Below, piece by piece: positions 27,010 through 35,943 of a DNA stretch of 64,000 nucleotides (position 1 is its first letter; every line of letters begins with the position of its first letter). Source of the stretch: an uncultured Prevotellaceae bacterium (GTDB lineage Bacteria > Bacteroidota > Bacteroidia > Bacteroidales > Bacteroidaceae); contig CADCDK010000011.1 of the NCBI GenBank assembly GCA_902800185.1, positions 1 to 64,000 of the forward strand. Direction: 5' to 3'. Below the pieces are notes generated by a model that worked only from the letters and a program-made list of their open reading frames with translations, was not told the origin of the DNA and ran no database searches. Position numbers and translations under genes: made by a program.

Positions 27010-28296
27010 TCAAAGGAAGGGTGTGAGAAGGTGGGCAAACCATCCGCGGAACTTCTGGCCGCGTGTGCGGAACCGGTTCCAGGACGCGGGGGTCAGCCGG
27101 AAGCAGTCTTTCTTGTCTTGCTCAAACATGTTGCATAGTTCCTGGGTGGTGCACGGGTCTATGATGACGGCATTCTCCTCGTAGTCCCAGCTCAGGCTGC
27201 GGGCATTGAGGTTGGCGCTCCCCACGGTGCAGAACCGCCCATCGACCATGATGACTTTGGTGTGGTGGAAGCCGGGCTCGTACATCCATACTTCCACGCC
27301 GTGTTTCATCAGCTGGTGAACGTTGTAGAACATGCAGTCAGGAGTCAGGGGGATGTCGCTATGGGTGGAGACCATGATTTCCACTTTCACGCCTCTCTTG
27401 ACGGCATTTCTCAAAGCCTTCTTCAGCTTGCGGTTCAGAGTTAGGTAGGGATTCACCAGCTTGATGCTGTCTTGTGCAAGGTTGATGGCGTTGGTGTAGA
27501 ACGTGCGGATGATCTTGTTGGACGTGCGCGGCTCGCGGTTGATGATGCCCACCATCTTCCTGCCCGCTGTGGCGGTGGTGTCGGGCTTCAATCCTGCGAA
27601 GTAGTGGGGGGTGTCACCGGCACGGTAGTACTTGCCGCCGCGCAGGTGTTCGTGGGTGGTTTGATACCAGATGTGCGAGAAGATGCTCTGTAGGGTGTTG
27701 ACTTCCTCCCCCTCGATGCGGCAATGCATGTCGCGCCACGAGCCCACCGCCTCGGTTCCCTTGATGTAGTAGTCGGCCACGTTCATACCGCCCGTGTAGG
27801 CAATCTTTCCGTCGATGACCACGATCTTGCGATGGTCGCGGGCAAAGACATGGTTCACCCACGGGAAACGGAGTGGGTCGAAGGGGTGTATCTGGATGCC
27901 CCGTGAGCGCAGGTCCTTCAAGTGGTGTTTCTTCAACGGCTGGTTGTTGGAGGCATTTCCGAAGGCGTCGTAGAGGGCGCGCACCTCCACGCCCTGCTTC
28001 ACTTTCTCGGCGAGAAGGTCGAACAGCAGGCTGGCGATGGAGTCGTTGCGAAAGTTGAAGTACTCCAAATGGACGCTGCTGCGTGCCTGACGGATGGCGT
28101 GGAACAGGTCGTCGAACTTCTCCTGTCCGCTCATGAGCAGCGTCACGGAGTTGTCGTGTGAGAAGCTCACACCCTCTTGGCGGAGCCTCTCTACGAGAAG
28201 TGAATCGGAGGTCTGGGCACTTACAGGTGAAAAATAAAGAAGTAAAAAAGTGAAGGAAAAAAGAATCTTTTCCCCATGTCTTTTCACTATGCTCAT
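27010..28296 (-). CDS. Exported phospholipase D / cardiolipin synthase-like protein
   Basis: A 428-residue protein with an N-terminal hydrophobic segment ending PVSAQTSD (about 12-30), which looks like a cleavable signal rather than the two membrane helices of classical ClsA. Two HKD motifs are present: DHRKIVVIDG with GGMN (first) and HHTKVIMVDG with GSANLNARS (second). Such enzymes transfer or hydrolyse phosphatidyl groups, most often making cardiolipin. It starts 40 bp after kdsD on the same strand and is probably the third gene of that operon, tying phospholipid and lipopolysaccharide synthesis. Confidence 0.88.
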   Translation of the reverse strand: MSIVKRHGEKILFSFTFLLLYFSPVSAQTSDSLLVERLRQEGVSFSHDNSVTLLMSGQEKFDDLFHAIRQARSSVHLEYFNFRNDSIASLLFDLLAEKVKQGVEVRALYDAFGNASNNQPLKKHHLKDLRSRGIQIHPFDPLRFPWVNHVFARDHRKIVVIDGKIAYTGGMNVADYYIKGTEAVGSWRDMHCRIEGEEVNTLQSIFSHIWYQTTHEHLRGGKYYRAGDTPHYFAGLKPDTTATAGRKMVGIINREPRTSNKIIRTFYTNAINLAQDSIKLVNPYLTLNRKLKKALRNAVKRGVKVEIMVSTHSDIPLTPDCMFYNVHQLMKHGVEVWMYEPGFHHTKVIMVDGRFCTVGSANLNARSLSWDYEENAVIIDPCTTQELCNMFEQDKKDCFRLTPASWNRFRTRGQKFRGWFAHLLTPFL

Positions 28297-28336
28297 CTTG
28301 TTCTACCTTTAATCTTTCTTATTCTTCTGCCTGGAT

Positions 28337-29290
28337 TCAGATCATGCATGAATAGTGGTCAACGACACCCAACAAGTGTTTCTGGTTGTCAACAACCAAG
28401 ACGGTATGAATCTTATGTCGTTGCATGATGCGCTGAATCTCCGTAATCTTGGTTGTGGGCAGCACCGTCTTCGGTTCTGGGGTCATGATGTCCTTCACGG
28501 TATGGTCGAAAAACTGTGCCTGCCATTTCTCCATGGCGCGACGAATGTCGCCATCGGTAATCAGTCCGATGACTTTTCCCGTGTCGTCGAGGGTGACACC
28601 CAGTCCCAGCTTGCCTTTGCTCACATGGATGATGGCTTCGCCGAGATGCATCTTCTCGGGGATAACGGGCATGTCTTCTGAGCGCATCACGTCGGCTGCC
28701 GTGGTGAGGAGTCGTTTCCCCAACTCGCCTCCGGGATGGAAACTGGCAAAGTCGCCAGGCTTGAAATGACGTTCCTGCATCAGGGCAATGGCGAGAGCGT
28801 CGCCCACAGCCAGCGCCGCCGTTGTACTGCTTGTCGGTGCCAGGTTCAAGGGGCATGCCTCGCGCTCTACCCACACTTTGATGTGGGCATTGCTGTATTT
28901 GGCAAGCAGGGAGTTGGGATTGCCTGTCATACCGATGATGGGCACTTTCATGTGAAGCACCATCGGAATGAAGCGCAACAACTCATCCGTCTGTCCGGAG
29001 TTGCTCAGGGCAAGGACCACATCCTCTGGTGTCATCACGCCCAGATCTCCGTGATACACATCGAGTGGATTGATATAGAAAGCGGGAGTGCCCGTTGATG
29101 CAAGTGTGGCGGCGATCTTCGCGCCGATATGTCCGCTCTTGCCTACGCCTGTCACGATGATCTTGCCGTGACAATGGAGCATCATTTCTACCGCCTTGTC
29201 GAAGTTTTCGTCTAACTGAGGGATGATATCTAAAACAGCCTTTGCCTCGTCTTGCAGGCATTGAATGGCATACGCTCTGACGTTTTTCAT
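28337..29290 (-). CDS. kdsD: D-arabinose 5-phosphate isomerase (KpsF/GutQ family)
   Basis: A 317-residue enzyme with an SIS domain (about 30-175) containing GVGKSGHIGAKIAATLASTG and YHGDLG, and two CBS domains (about 200-317). It converts ribulose 5-phosphate to arabinose 5-phosphate, the precursor of KDO. The length matches the family. Its ATG overlaps the kdsA stop (ATGA), so the two KDO-pathway steps are translated together. Confidence 0.94.
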   Translation of the reverse strand: MKNVRAYAIQCLQDEAKAVLDIIPQLDENFDKAVEMMLHCHGKIIVTGVGKSGHIGAKIAATLASTGTPAFYINPLDVYHGDLGVMTPEDVVLALSNSGQTDELLRFIPMVLHMKVPIIGMTGNPNSLLAKYSNAHIKVWVEREACPLNLAPTSSTTAALAVGDALAIALMQERHFKPGDFASFHPGGELGKRLLTTAADVMRSEDMPVIPEKMHLGEAIIHVSKGKLGLGVTLDDTGKVIGLITDGDIRRAMEKWQAQFFDHTVKDIMTPEPKTVLPTTKITEIQRIMQRHKIHTVLVVDNQKHLLGVVDHYSCMI

Positions 29291-30042
29291 TGAATAATTT
29301 GCTTAATAAGTCCTTCTAATTTACAGAGTTCCAACATATTGGGTCCGTCGCTAAGTCCTTGGTTGGGGGTGGGGTGTACCTCGAAGAAGTAGCCCGATGC
29401 TCCAAAAGCCTTGGCTGCCAATGCCATCGAGGGAACGAAGCGGCGGTCGCCCGAAGTCTTGCCGCCTCCAGCACCGGGACGTTGTACGCTATGGGTGCAG
29501 TCCATGATGACATGCGGCGTAATCTCCAGCATATCGGGGATATTTCGGAAGTCCACCACAAGGTTGTTGTAGCCGAATGAGTTTCCGCGCTCGGTGAGCC
29601 ATACGTCCTTGGCGCCAGCCTCGCGAGCTTTTTCCACAGGATAACGCATATCCTGTCCGCTCAGGAACTGGGCTTTCTTGATATTGACAATCCTGCCCGT
29701 CTTGGCAGCTGCCACAAGCAGGTCGGTCTGGCGGCATAGGAAAGCGGGAATCTGCAACACGTCACAAACTTCTCCTGCCGCTTCTGCCTGGTAGCTTTCA
29801 TGAATATCGGTAAGCACATGGAGACCGAACTTTGCCTTGACGTCGGCAAGCATCCGTAGTCCTTTCTCCAATCCTGGACCCCGGAACGAGTGTATGCTTG
29901 TACGGTTGGCCTTGTCAAACGAGGACTTGAAGATAATTTCCGTTCCAAGCCGTTTGTTGATGTCAACAATCTCCTTTGCGACAATGTCAAGCAGTTCCTG
30001 CGACTCAATCACACAAGGACCTGCGATGATAATGGGTTTCAT
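29287..30042 (-). CDS. kdsA: 3-deoxy-8-phosphooctulonate synthase
   Basis: A 251-residue KDO-8-P synthase that condenses arabinose 5-phosphate with PEP. It begins with IIAGPCVIESQELL and includes KSSFDKANRTS (about 40-50), TDIHE and QIPAFLCRQTDLL. DCTHSVQRPGAGGGKTSGDR is the family C-terminal signature. It is the first gene of kdsA-kdsD-PLD and implies a KDO-containing lipid A core. Confidence 0.96.
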   Translation of the reverse strand: MKPIIIAGPCVIESQELLDIVAKEIVDINKRLGTEIIFKSSFDKANRTSIHSFRGPGLEKGLRMLADVKAKFGLHVLTDIHESYQAEAAGEVCDVLQIPAFLCRQTDLLVAAAKTGRIVNIKKAQFLSGQDMRYPVEKAREAGAKDVWLTERGNSFGYNNLVVDFRNIPDMLEITPHVIMDCTHSVQRPGAGGGKTSGDRRFVPSMALAAKAFGASGYFFEVHPTPNQGLSDGPNMLELCKLEGLIKQIIQ

Positions 30043-30092
30043 ATTATATAATAAGGTATATGGACTTTTGTTTGCTGATGATTAATTTGCTA

Positions 30093-30100
30093 CAAAGATA
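30093..30100 (-). promoter_or_regulatory. -7 box of the kdsA operon
   Basis: TATCTTTG on the minus strand lies 50 bp before the kdsA ATG. The -33 region (around 30118-30123) shows only CAAC/CAAG, a weak match. Confidence 0.6.
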
Positions 30101-30169
30101 CTTAAAAGTAGTTGAAACAACAAGGAATTAACAAAAGTTTACATTCATAGCAAAAAACTTACTAAAACA

Positions 30170-30201
30170 TTTGCGTTTTTCAGAAGAATGCCGTACCTTT
30201 G
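30170..30201 (+). promoter_or_regulatory. Promoter of the small beta-barrel gene
   Basis: TTTG (30170-30173), a 20-bp spacer, and TACCTTTG (30194-30201) fit the Bacteroidetes promoter consensus fully. About 78 bp separate it from the ATG, leaving a leader of roughly 70 nt. Confidence 0.85.
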
Positions 30202-30279
30202 CATCCGATTTCAAAAAGTAATGTAAAAAGATTGCTTATTTTAGTTTAACAAACACATTTAAAAGAAAGGAAAAGTATT

Positions 30280-30849
30280 ATGAAAAAGATTCTTATGACT
30301 TTGGTTGTTGCTGCTATGGCAGTAAGCGCTAATGCCCAGCTTTATGTTGGTGGTGGTGTAGGCTACGGTTCAGAGAAGCTGGATGTAGATGGCGCTGAGA
30401 GTGTTGCTTCTTGGAAGATTATTCCTGAGGTTGGCTATAACTTTACTGACGATATGGCAGTAGGTATTGCCTTCGGTTGGGAAGGATCTAACAAGGGTGG
30501 TCAGAAGAGCTTCGAGATCAACCCCTACTTCCGTTACACTTTCTTCAACCAGGGTATGGTAAGCCTGTTTGCTGATGCAACTGTTGGTTACAAGCACTAC
30601 TACAGCAATCCTACGGCTAAAATCAACGGTGTTTCAACGCATGTTGAGGAGTACAACATATTTGGTGCTGGTTTGAAGCCTGGTGTTGCTTTCAACGTAA
30701 CTGAGAAGTTCAGCGTTGTTGCTCATGTTGGTTTCCTCGGATGGCAGCAGGACAAGTGGAAGTTGAATGGTGCAACCACCAAGAAGAACGCTTATGGCTT
30801 CGACCTCGATGGTAACAACCTCACCCTGAGCCTCTACTACAAGTTCTAA
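30280..30849 (+). CDS. Small outer-membrane beta-barrel protein (porin-like)
   Basis: A 189-residue protein with a signal peptide (MKKILMTLVVAAMAVSANA, cleavage before Q20) and eight or so amphipathic beta strands, ending in LTLSLYYKF; a C-terminal aromatic residue is typical of barrels folded by the BAM complex. It resembles the OmpW/OmpX-like outer-membrane beta-barrel family common in Bacteroidetes. The near-perfect promoter, AAAGGAAA ribosome site and codon choice suggest strong expression. Its ligand, if any, is unknown. Confidence 0.88.
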   Translation: MKKILMTLVVAAMAVSANAQLYVGGGVGYGSEKLDVDGAESVASWKIIPEVGYNFTDDMAVGIAFGWEGSNKGGQKSFEINPYFRYTFFNQGMVSLFADATVGYKHYYSNPTAKINGVSTHVEEYNIFGAGLKPGVAFNVTEKFSVVAHVGFLGWQQDKWKLNGATTKKNAYGFDLDGNNLTLSLYYKF

Positions 30850-30881
30850 TCAACTGTAGAAGAAATTTTTGCTAACAAACA

Positions 30882-30918
30882 AAGCTCGGAACTCCCAACA
30901 AGGGATTCCGAGCTTTTC
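30882..30918. terminator. Bidirectional terminator
   Basis: AAGCTCGGAA(C)TCCC pairs with GGGATTCCGAGCTT around an AACAA loop, with one bulge and TTTTCTT after it. It lies between the convergent beta-barrel and kinase genes and can serve both. Confidence 0.8.
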
Positions 30919-31782
30919 TTATGCTGAAAGGTGGAATCGAATGAGCCCTTCTATGGGGCTTTTGATAACTGTTCCAAGCGAGAATCCCTCGGCCTTGGCA
31001 GCTTCCTGCAGTTGTTCCAGGTAGTGCCATCCGATACTGCCAACCACACCCACGGGCAGGTCTTTGCGTTGATAAGGCAAGAGGTTGCGCCGGAAGAAAA
31101 GGCGGAAGTTCTCGATGATGAGCCGACGTAGCTCCAGGTTGTCCAGATGTGTCCCTATATAAAGAGAGGTGGAAGCGAGGAACCGGTTGGGCATGGGTTC
31201 ACGATAGACTTTTTGGATGATGTCTGCCAAAGTCAGTCCTGTGGTTGAAAGATAGTCGTCGCGCATGGCCGCAGGCAGTTCTCCCTTGAAAATGGCGTTG
31301 AGGAATCGTTTGCCTAACGATGCGCCACCCCCTTCGTCACCAAGGATGAAACCCAGTGCCGGGGTGTTCTGCACAATTTTCTCACCGTCGTACAGACACG
31401 AGTTAGCACCCGTGCCCAGTATGCAGGCAATTCCCTCATTTCGTCCACAGACGGCACGGGCTGCTGCCAGAAGGTCGGAGGAGAACGTGAATTGTGGGGT
31501 GGGGAGCATAGGGTGCGAAGTGTGGAATGCGTTGGTAAAAGCCGTCAGCATCTTGGGAATCTGTTCCCCTCTCACACCAGCACCATAGAAGTGAAGTGTG
31601 ACGGATGATGGGCGATTGTCGATGTTGGGAAGTAGTTCCTCGAACAGGATTCTTTCGATTTCTTCCTGTGTCATGAGAACTGGGTTCATGCCTTGTGTAT
31701 GGATATAAGTGACGGTAGAATCCGTATCAATCAAAGCCCAATCAGTTTTGGTGCTTCCGCTGTCAGCTATGATGGTCAGCAT
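30919..31782 (-). CDS. N-acetylglucosamine kinase-like protein (BadF/BadG ATPase family)
   Basis: A 287-residue sugar-kinase/Hsp70/actin-fold protein. The phosphate-1 loop ADSGSTKTDWAL (about 6-17), phosphate-2 region CILGTGANSCLYDG (about 119-132) and LGDEGGGASLGKR (about 146-158) are the hallmarks of N-acetylglucosamine kinases. It probably phosphorylates GlcNAc or a related sugar for cell-wall or glycan recycling. It is transcribed divergently from the MscS gene out of promoter cassette C. Confidence 0.88.
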   Translation of the reverse strand: MLTIIADSGSTKTDWALIDTDSTVTYIHTQGMNPVLMTQEEIERILFEELLPNIDNRPSSVTLHFYGAGVRGEQIPKMLTAFTNAFHTSHPMLPTPQFTFSSDLLAAARAVCGRNEGIACILGTGANSCLYDGEKIVQNTPALGFILGDEGGGASLGKRFLNAIFKGELPAAMRDDYLSTTGLTLADIIQKVYREPMPNRFLASTSLYIGTHLDNLELRRLIIENFRLFFRRNLLPYQRKDLPVGVVGSIGWHYLEQLQEAAKAEGFSLGTVIKSPIEGLIRFHLSA

Positions 31783-31826
31783 ATTTCAGAATAGATAAAT
31801 GTGACGTTATGATAGATTTATTTTCG

Positions 31827-31886
31827 CAAAATTACGAAAAAACTCTCATCTCTCACCTCTCATCTCTCAACTTTTTTGTACTTTTG
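31827..31886. promoter_or_regulatory. Divergent promoter cassette C (GlcNAc kinase / MscS), inverted copy
   Basis: TAATTTTG on the minus strand (31827-31834) and TACTTTTG on the plus strand (31879-31886) are 44 bp apart. Read on the minus strand, the 38 bp next to TAATTTTG differ from cassette B at only two positions. The cassette is therefore turned round relative to A and B. The plus box lies inside an upstream extension of the MscS reading frame, which rules out the earlier ATG at 31809 as the start. Confidence 0.72.
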
Positions 31887-31907
31887 CGGCAAATTCGTAC
31901 CATCTAT

Positions 31908-34262
31908 ATGAAAAGAAGCCTGATATTATGTCTTGTGTTGATGCTGTTCGCTTTGCAGTCGCATGCTGTATTGAAGGAGCAGAACATTGACAAAACCCTA
32001 TCCATTCTCCGTACGGAACTAACCGACTATTACCAGAATCTGGAACGGCAGAGCGGGTTCATGAAGGAACAGCAAGAGCAGGTGAGGAATAATCTGTTTA
32101 GTGCGTTGAATCGTTCTAATCAGAATTCCCTGATGCTCTATTCGCAGAAGTCGGATTATATCTTCGATCTCACCTATGCCTGCCATGAGGCAACGATGCA
32201 ATATTATGAGTTCCAGAAAAGCGTATTGCCCTTCCGTAAGTTCATCGAGAAGACCACTTCGGAGATAGCACGCTATGACAGCCTGATCAACAACCTGAGC
32301 TCGATGCAGACGCTTACCCTCTCTGAGCGGGCACAGATTGATCGCAACGTCTGCTTGACATTGGCGGTGAACATCCGTCGCACGTTGCGGGACAACCGCG
32401 ACCAGTTGAACGACTATGTGCGTATCTACGAGACGACGGAGAAACAGCTGAAGAACCTGAACGACTACGCCAACAAGCGCTATTCAGATATACAGTCGAA
32501 TATTTTCAGCAACGGCGGCGACAACTACCTGGCTTTGCTTTCCAACCTGGGTGTCAACTTGCGTGAGACGACGGAGGCGGTCAACAACAAGTACCTGCGC
32601 TATCGAAAAGTCAGGTCTGACTGGGATGTGAGTGCCATTCTCTATCTCTTTGGCTCACTCTTTGCCTACGGTCTTTTCTCGTTGCTCATCAACTATCTGG
32701 TCATCAAGGTGCTGATGCCGCGTCGTTTCAGAACGGAGAAATTCATGGCCAAGCGCACCTGTATCATCATGGCAGCATCGGTGGTGTTGCTTGCTTTCAT
32801 TCTCGGCATCATCCATACCACCACCGAACAGAACTTCCTCATCATGGCCAGCAATCTGCTGGTGGAATATACCTGGCTGTTGGGTGTGATTCTCATCTCG
32901 TTGCTGTTGCGCCTGGACGGTACGCAGATCAAGAGTGCCTTCCGCATCTATGCCCCGTTGATTGTCGTCGGCTTCCTGGTCATTTCGTTCCGGATTGTGT
33001 TGATTCCGAACCATCTGGTCAATCTCATCTTGCCGCCCATCCTGCTGGTTTGTGCGATTTGGCAATGGCTGGTCATCAAGCTTTATAACCACAACATTCC
33101 CCGTAGCGATGTTTTCTACACCTACATTTCGCTGGTTGTATTCATCGCCTCCGTCGTCAGCTCATGGCTCGGCTATACGCTTCTGAGTGTGCAGCTGCTC
33201 ATCTGGTGGGTGATGCAGCTGACCTGTGTGCTGACCATCACTTGTGTTGTGGGATGGCTGGATGCCTACGCCAAGCGCAAGCACTACGACATGCTACCGA
33301 TTACCAAGACGTGGCACTTCCGTTTCTTGAATGATGTTGTCCTGCGCACGTTGAGCGTGCTCTCCGTACTCATCTCCATCTATTGGGCATCCAAAGTGTT
33401 TAACCTGAGTGACACGACTTGGATGATCTTCAACAGGAACTTCATCGAGTCACCCAACTTCAAGGCAAGCATCTTCAACATCGCGCAGGTCATCAATCTC
33501 TATTTCATCTTTGCCTACGCCAACAGGACAGTCAAGGAACTGCTCCAGATGTATTTCGAGCAGAAAGATCCTACGTCGGCAGCCTCCAAGATTGTGATGA
33601 CACGCAACGTCGTTCAGATTCTCATCTGGGGTATCTGGCTACTGATCACCCTTGCCATCCTGCATGTTTCCAACACTTGGATTGTTGTCATCTCCGGAGG
33701 TCTTTCCACAGGTATCGGTTTTGCATCGAAGGATATTCTGGAAAACATCTACTATGGCATCTCGCTGATGGCAGGACGTGTGAAAGTAGGCGATTACATC
33801 GTCTGCGATGGAACGCGCGGAAAGGTGTCATCCATCAGCTATACCTCGACGTTGGTAGAAGCTACTGACGGCTCCGTTATTGCCTTCACCAATAGTCAGC
33901 TCTTCACGAAGAATTATAAGAATATGACCAAGAACCACGGCTACGAGCTTGACGTGCTCGACGTTGGAGTTGCCTATGGAACCGATATCAAACGTTGCAA
34001 GGAGCTGCTGGTTGATGCCATCAAGAAACTGAATATTACCGATCCCGAAAAACCGCCACGCGTTGTGCTGAAGGAATTTGGTGACTCGAGTGTGAACCTG
34101 AAGATTCTTGTATGGGTGAATGTCCTCACGCAGTACAACGATGACGGTATCATCCTAGAATGCGTTTACAACACCCTGAACGAGAACCACATCGAGATTC
34201 CGTTCCCACAACGCGACGTGCATATGATTAACAGTAAAGACGTGCAAATGGTTAACTGCTAA
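31908..34262 (+). CDS. Large mechanosensitive ion channel, MscS family
   Basis: A 784-residue protein from the ATG at 31908: signal peptide (MKRSLILCLVLMLFALQSHA), a helical periplasmic domain (about 22-240), roughly ten membrane helices (about 250-600) and a C-terminal MscS domain. The pore helix region VVISGGLSTGIGFASKDILENIYYG and the following beta domain GRVKVGDYIVCDGTRGKV are typical. It should open under membrane tension to release solutes. An in-frame ATG at 31809 lies upstream of the promoter and is rejected. The last codons belong to a 24-bp repeat that continues past the stop. Confidence 0.92.
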   Translation: MKRSLILCLVLMLFALQSHAVLKEQNIDKTLSILRTELTDYYQNLERQSGFMKEQQEQVRNNLFSALNRSNQNSLMLYSQKSDYIFDLTYACHEATMQYYEFQKSVLPFRKFIEKTTSEIARYDSLINNLSSMQTLTLSERAQIDRNVCLTLAVNIRRTLRDNRDQLNDYVRIYETTEKQLKNLNDYANKRYSDIQSNIFSNGGDNYLALLSNLGVNLRETTEAVNNKYLRYRKVRSDWDVSAILYLFGSLFAYGLFSLLINYLVIKVLMPRRFRTEKFMAKRTCIIMAASVVLLAFILGIIHTTTEQNFLIMASNLLVEYTWLLGVILISLLLRLDGTQIKSAFRIYAPLIVVGFLVISFRIVLIPNHLVNLILPPILLVCAIWQWLVIKLYNHNIPRSDVFYTYISLVVFIASVVSSWLGYTLLSVQLLIWWVMQLTCVLTITCVVGWLDAYAKRKHYDMLPITKTWHFRFLNDVVLRTLSVLSVLISIYWASKVFNLSDTTWMIFNRNFIESPNFKASIFNIAQVINLYFIFAYANRTVKELLQMYFEQKDPTSAASKIVMTRNVVQILIWGIWLLITLAILHVSNTWIVVISGGLSTGIGFASKDILENIYYGISLMAGRVKVGDYIVCDGTRGKVSSISYTSTLVEATDGSVIAFTNSQLFTKNYKNMTKNHGYELDVLDVGVAYGTDIKRCKELLVDAIKKLNITDPEKPPRVVLKEFGDSSVNLKILVWVNVLTQYNDDGIILECVYNTLNENHIEIPFPQRDVHMINSKDVQMVNC

Positions 34263-34306
34263 AAACATGCACGGTTAATAGTTAAAGACGTGCATGTGGT
34301 TAATAC
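34215..34306 (+). repeat. Degenerate 22-26 bp tandem repeat across the MscS stop codon
   Basis: Four units begin GACGTGCA (or ACATGCAC) and continue with a GTTAA-containing half and TAAA: 34215-34238, 34239-34264, 34265-34286 and 34287-34306. The first two are translated (DVHMINSK, DVQMVNC) and the last two follow the stop. Units 3 and 4 also form an 8-bp inverted pair (ACATGCAC / GTGCATGT). Confidence 0.7.
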
Positions 34307-34310
34307 AAAA

Positions 34311-34340
34311 AAAAAGAGAGCCTCGAAAGCTCTCTTTTTT
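34311..34340. terminator. Bidirectional terminator between MscS and RNase G genes
   Basis: An 11-bp stem AAAAAGAGAGC / GCTCTCTTTTT with a 7-base loop and T-runs on both strands. The RNase G stop codon (34340-34342) touches its T-run. Confidence 0.85.
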
Positions 34341-35914
34341 CATTTGGTTTCAACCTCTTCTTTCATGTCGATGAACTGCCGCTCTGTGTCATAGAACTCA
34401 TATTGCAGCATGGCCATCTTCTGAGAAGGAATGATGTGCACACCCAGTCCATACTTCATTTGCCAGCGACGTTTCAACGAGAATATTCCCTGATTGATGT
34501 AGGCCGCCACGTAGGGGTGGACATGCAGGTAGAATCTTCGGATACCAATCTTGTTGACAAGGTTGTCAATCTTGCTCTCTAACTGGTCGGTAAAGAGTAG
34601 GCTTGACTTGATAGTCCCTTTACCGAAACAGGAGGGACAGGTTTCTTCCACATTGACATCCATAGCCGGACGCACACGCTGTCGGGTGATTTGCATCAGC
34701 CCAAACTTGCTCAGCGGCAGGATGTTGTGTCGGGCACGGTCGGTTTGCATGTTGTTGCACATGCGTTCATAAAGCAACTGCCTGTCCTCGGCAAGGTTCA
34801 TGTCGATGAAGTCGATGACGATGATTCCGCCAATGTCGCGCAATCTCAGCTGTCGTGCGATTTCATCTGCCGCACCGAGGTTGGTTTCCAGGGCATTTTG
34901 CTCCTGACCGTTTTCTTTCTTTGTTCGCGTCCCGCTGTTCACGTCAATCACGTGCATTGCCTCTGTGTGTTCAATGTAGAGGTAGGCTCCGTGCTTGTAA
35001 TTCACAATTTTGCCGAACCCAGACTTGATTTGTTTGGTGACGTCAAAGACATCGAAGATGGGCAGCTTTCCACTATACAGCTTGACAATGTTTGCCTTCT
35101 CCGGTGCGATGAGAGAGATGTATTCTTTCACCTCATGGAAAACATCCTCGTCGTTGACGTGTACACTCTCGTAGGTAGGATTGAACAGGTCGCGCAGCAG
35201 AGCCACAGTCCGTCCTGTTTCCTCAAATACCAGTTGTGGGCGTTGTTGTGTTTTTTGGATCTTGACCAATGTGTCCTCCCATCGTTTGGTCAAGATTTTC
35301 AGTTCGGCATCCAGTTCAGCCACTCGTTTCCCTTCGGCTACGGTTCTTACGATGACCCCGCAGTTCTTGGGTTTGATGCTGTGGATGAGTTGTTTCAGTC
35401 GGGCGCGTTCTTCGCCGCTTTTGATTTTAGAAGAAACAGAAACTTTATCATTAAACGGCATCAGCACGAGGTAACGTCCGGCGAAAGACAGTTCGCAAGT
35501 AAGTCTTGGCCCCTTTGTGGAGATGGGTTCTTTAACGATTTGAACCAGGACTTCTTGCCCGACTTTCAGCGTTGTCTGTACGCTTCCGTCTTTCTTGAGG
35601 TCGGGCAGCCTTGATGCCTTTGCGAAGGGATAAAGCTTTTTTCTGTCGCTCTGTACCTGCTTGAGGTACTTCTCATAAGAGCTGAATTGATTTCCTAAGT
35701 CAAGATAATGCAGAAAGGCATCGCGCTCAAATCCGACATCTACGAAGCAGGCATTGAGCCCCGGCATCAGTTTTTTTACCTTTGCCATGTAGATGTTCCC
35801 AACGGAGAAAGATGCCGAGCGAGGCTCATTCTGGTATTCCACCAGTTTTTTGTCCTCAAGCAGGGCAATCGAAATCTCCTTTTGTTGGACGTCAATTACA
35901 AGTTCGCTTGTCAT
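34340..35914 (-). CDS. rng: Ribonuclease G
   Basis: A 524-residue RNase E/G family endoribonuclease. The S1 domain is near 35-125 (SFSVGNIYMAKVKKLMPG), the catalytic DNase-like region has HVIDVNSGT (about 323-331) and VIDFIDM (about 363-369), and the Zn-link Cys pair is in CPSCFGKGT (about 424-432). There is no RNase E-type scaffold tail, so it is RNase G-like. It processes rRNA and mRNA ends. It is third in a unit with HU and the 29-residue peptide. Confidence 0.94.
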   Translation of the reverse strand: MTSELVIDVQQKEISIALLEDKKLVEYQNEPRSASFSVGNIYMAKVKKLMPGLNACFVDVGFERDAFLHYLDLGNQFSSYEKYLKQVQSDRKKLYPFAKASRLPDLKKDGSVQTTLKVGQEVLVQIVKEPISTKGPRLTCELSFAGRYLVLMPFNDKVSVSSKIKSGEERARLKQLIHSIKPKNCGVIVRTVAEGKRVAELDAELKILTKRWEDTLVKIQKTQQRPQLVFEETGRTVALLRDLFNPTYESVHVNDEDVFHEVKEYISLIAPEKANIVKLYSGKLPIFDVFDVTKQIKSGFGKIVNYKHGAYLYIEHTEAMHVIDVNSGTRTKKENGQEQNALETNLGAADEIARQLRLRDIGGIIVIDFIDMNLAEDRQLLYERMCNNMQTDRARHNILPLSKFGLMQITRQRVRPAMDVNVEETCPSCFGKGTIKSSLLFTDQLESKIDNLVNKIGIRRFYLHVHPYVAAYINQGIFSLKRRWQMKYGLGVHIIPSQKMAMLQYEFYDTERQFIDMKEEVETK

Positions 35915-35943
35915 TTCTGTTTTAACTTGTCTCGAACAGACGC

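Noticed and set aside
31809-31907. Upstream extension of the MscS frame from ATG 31809
   Set aside because: It crosses the cassette C promoter and its removal leaves a perfect signal peptide at 31908.
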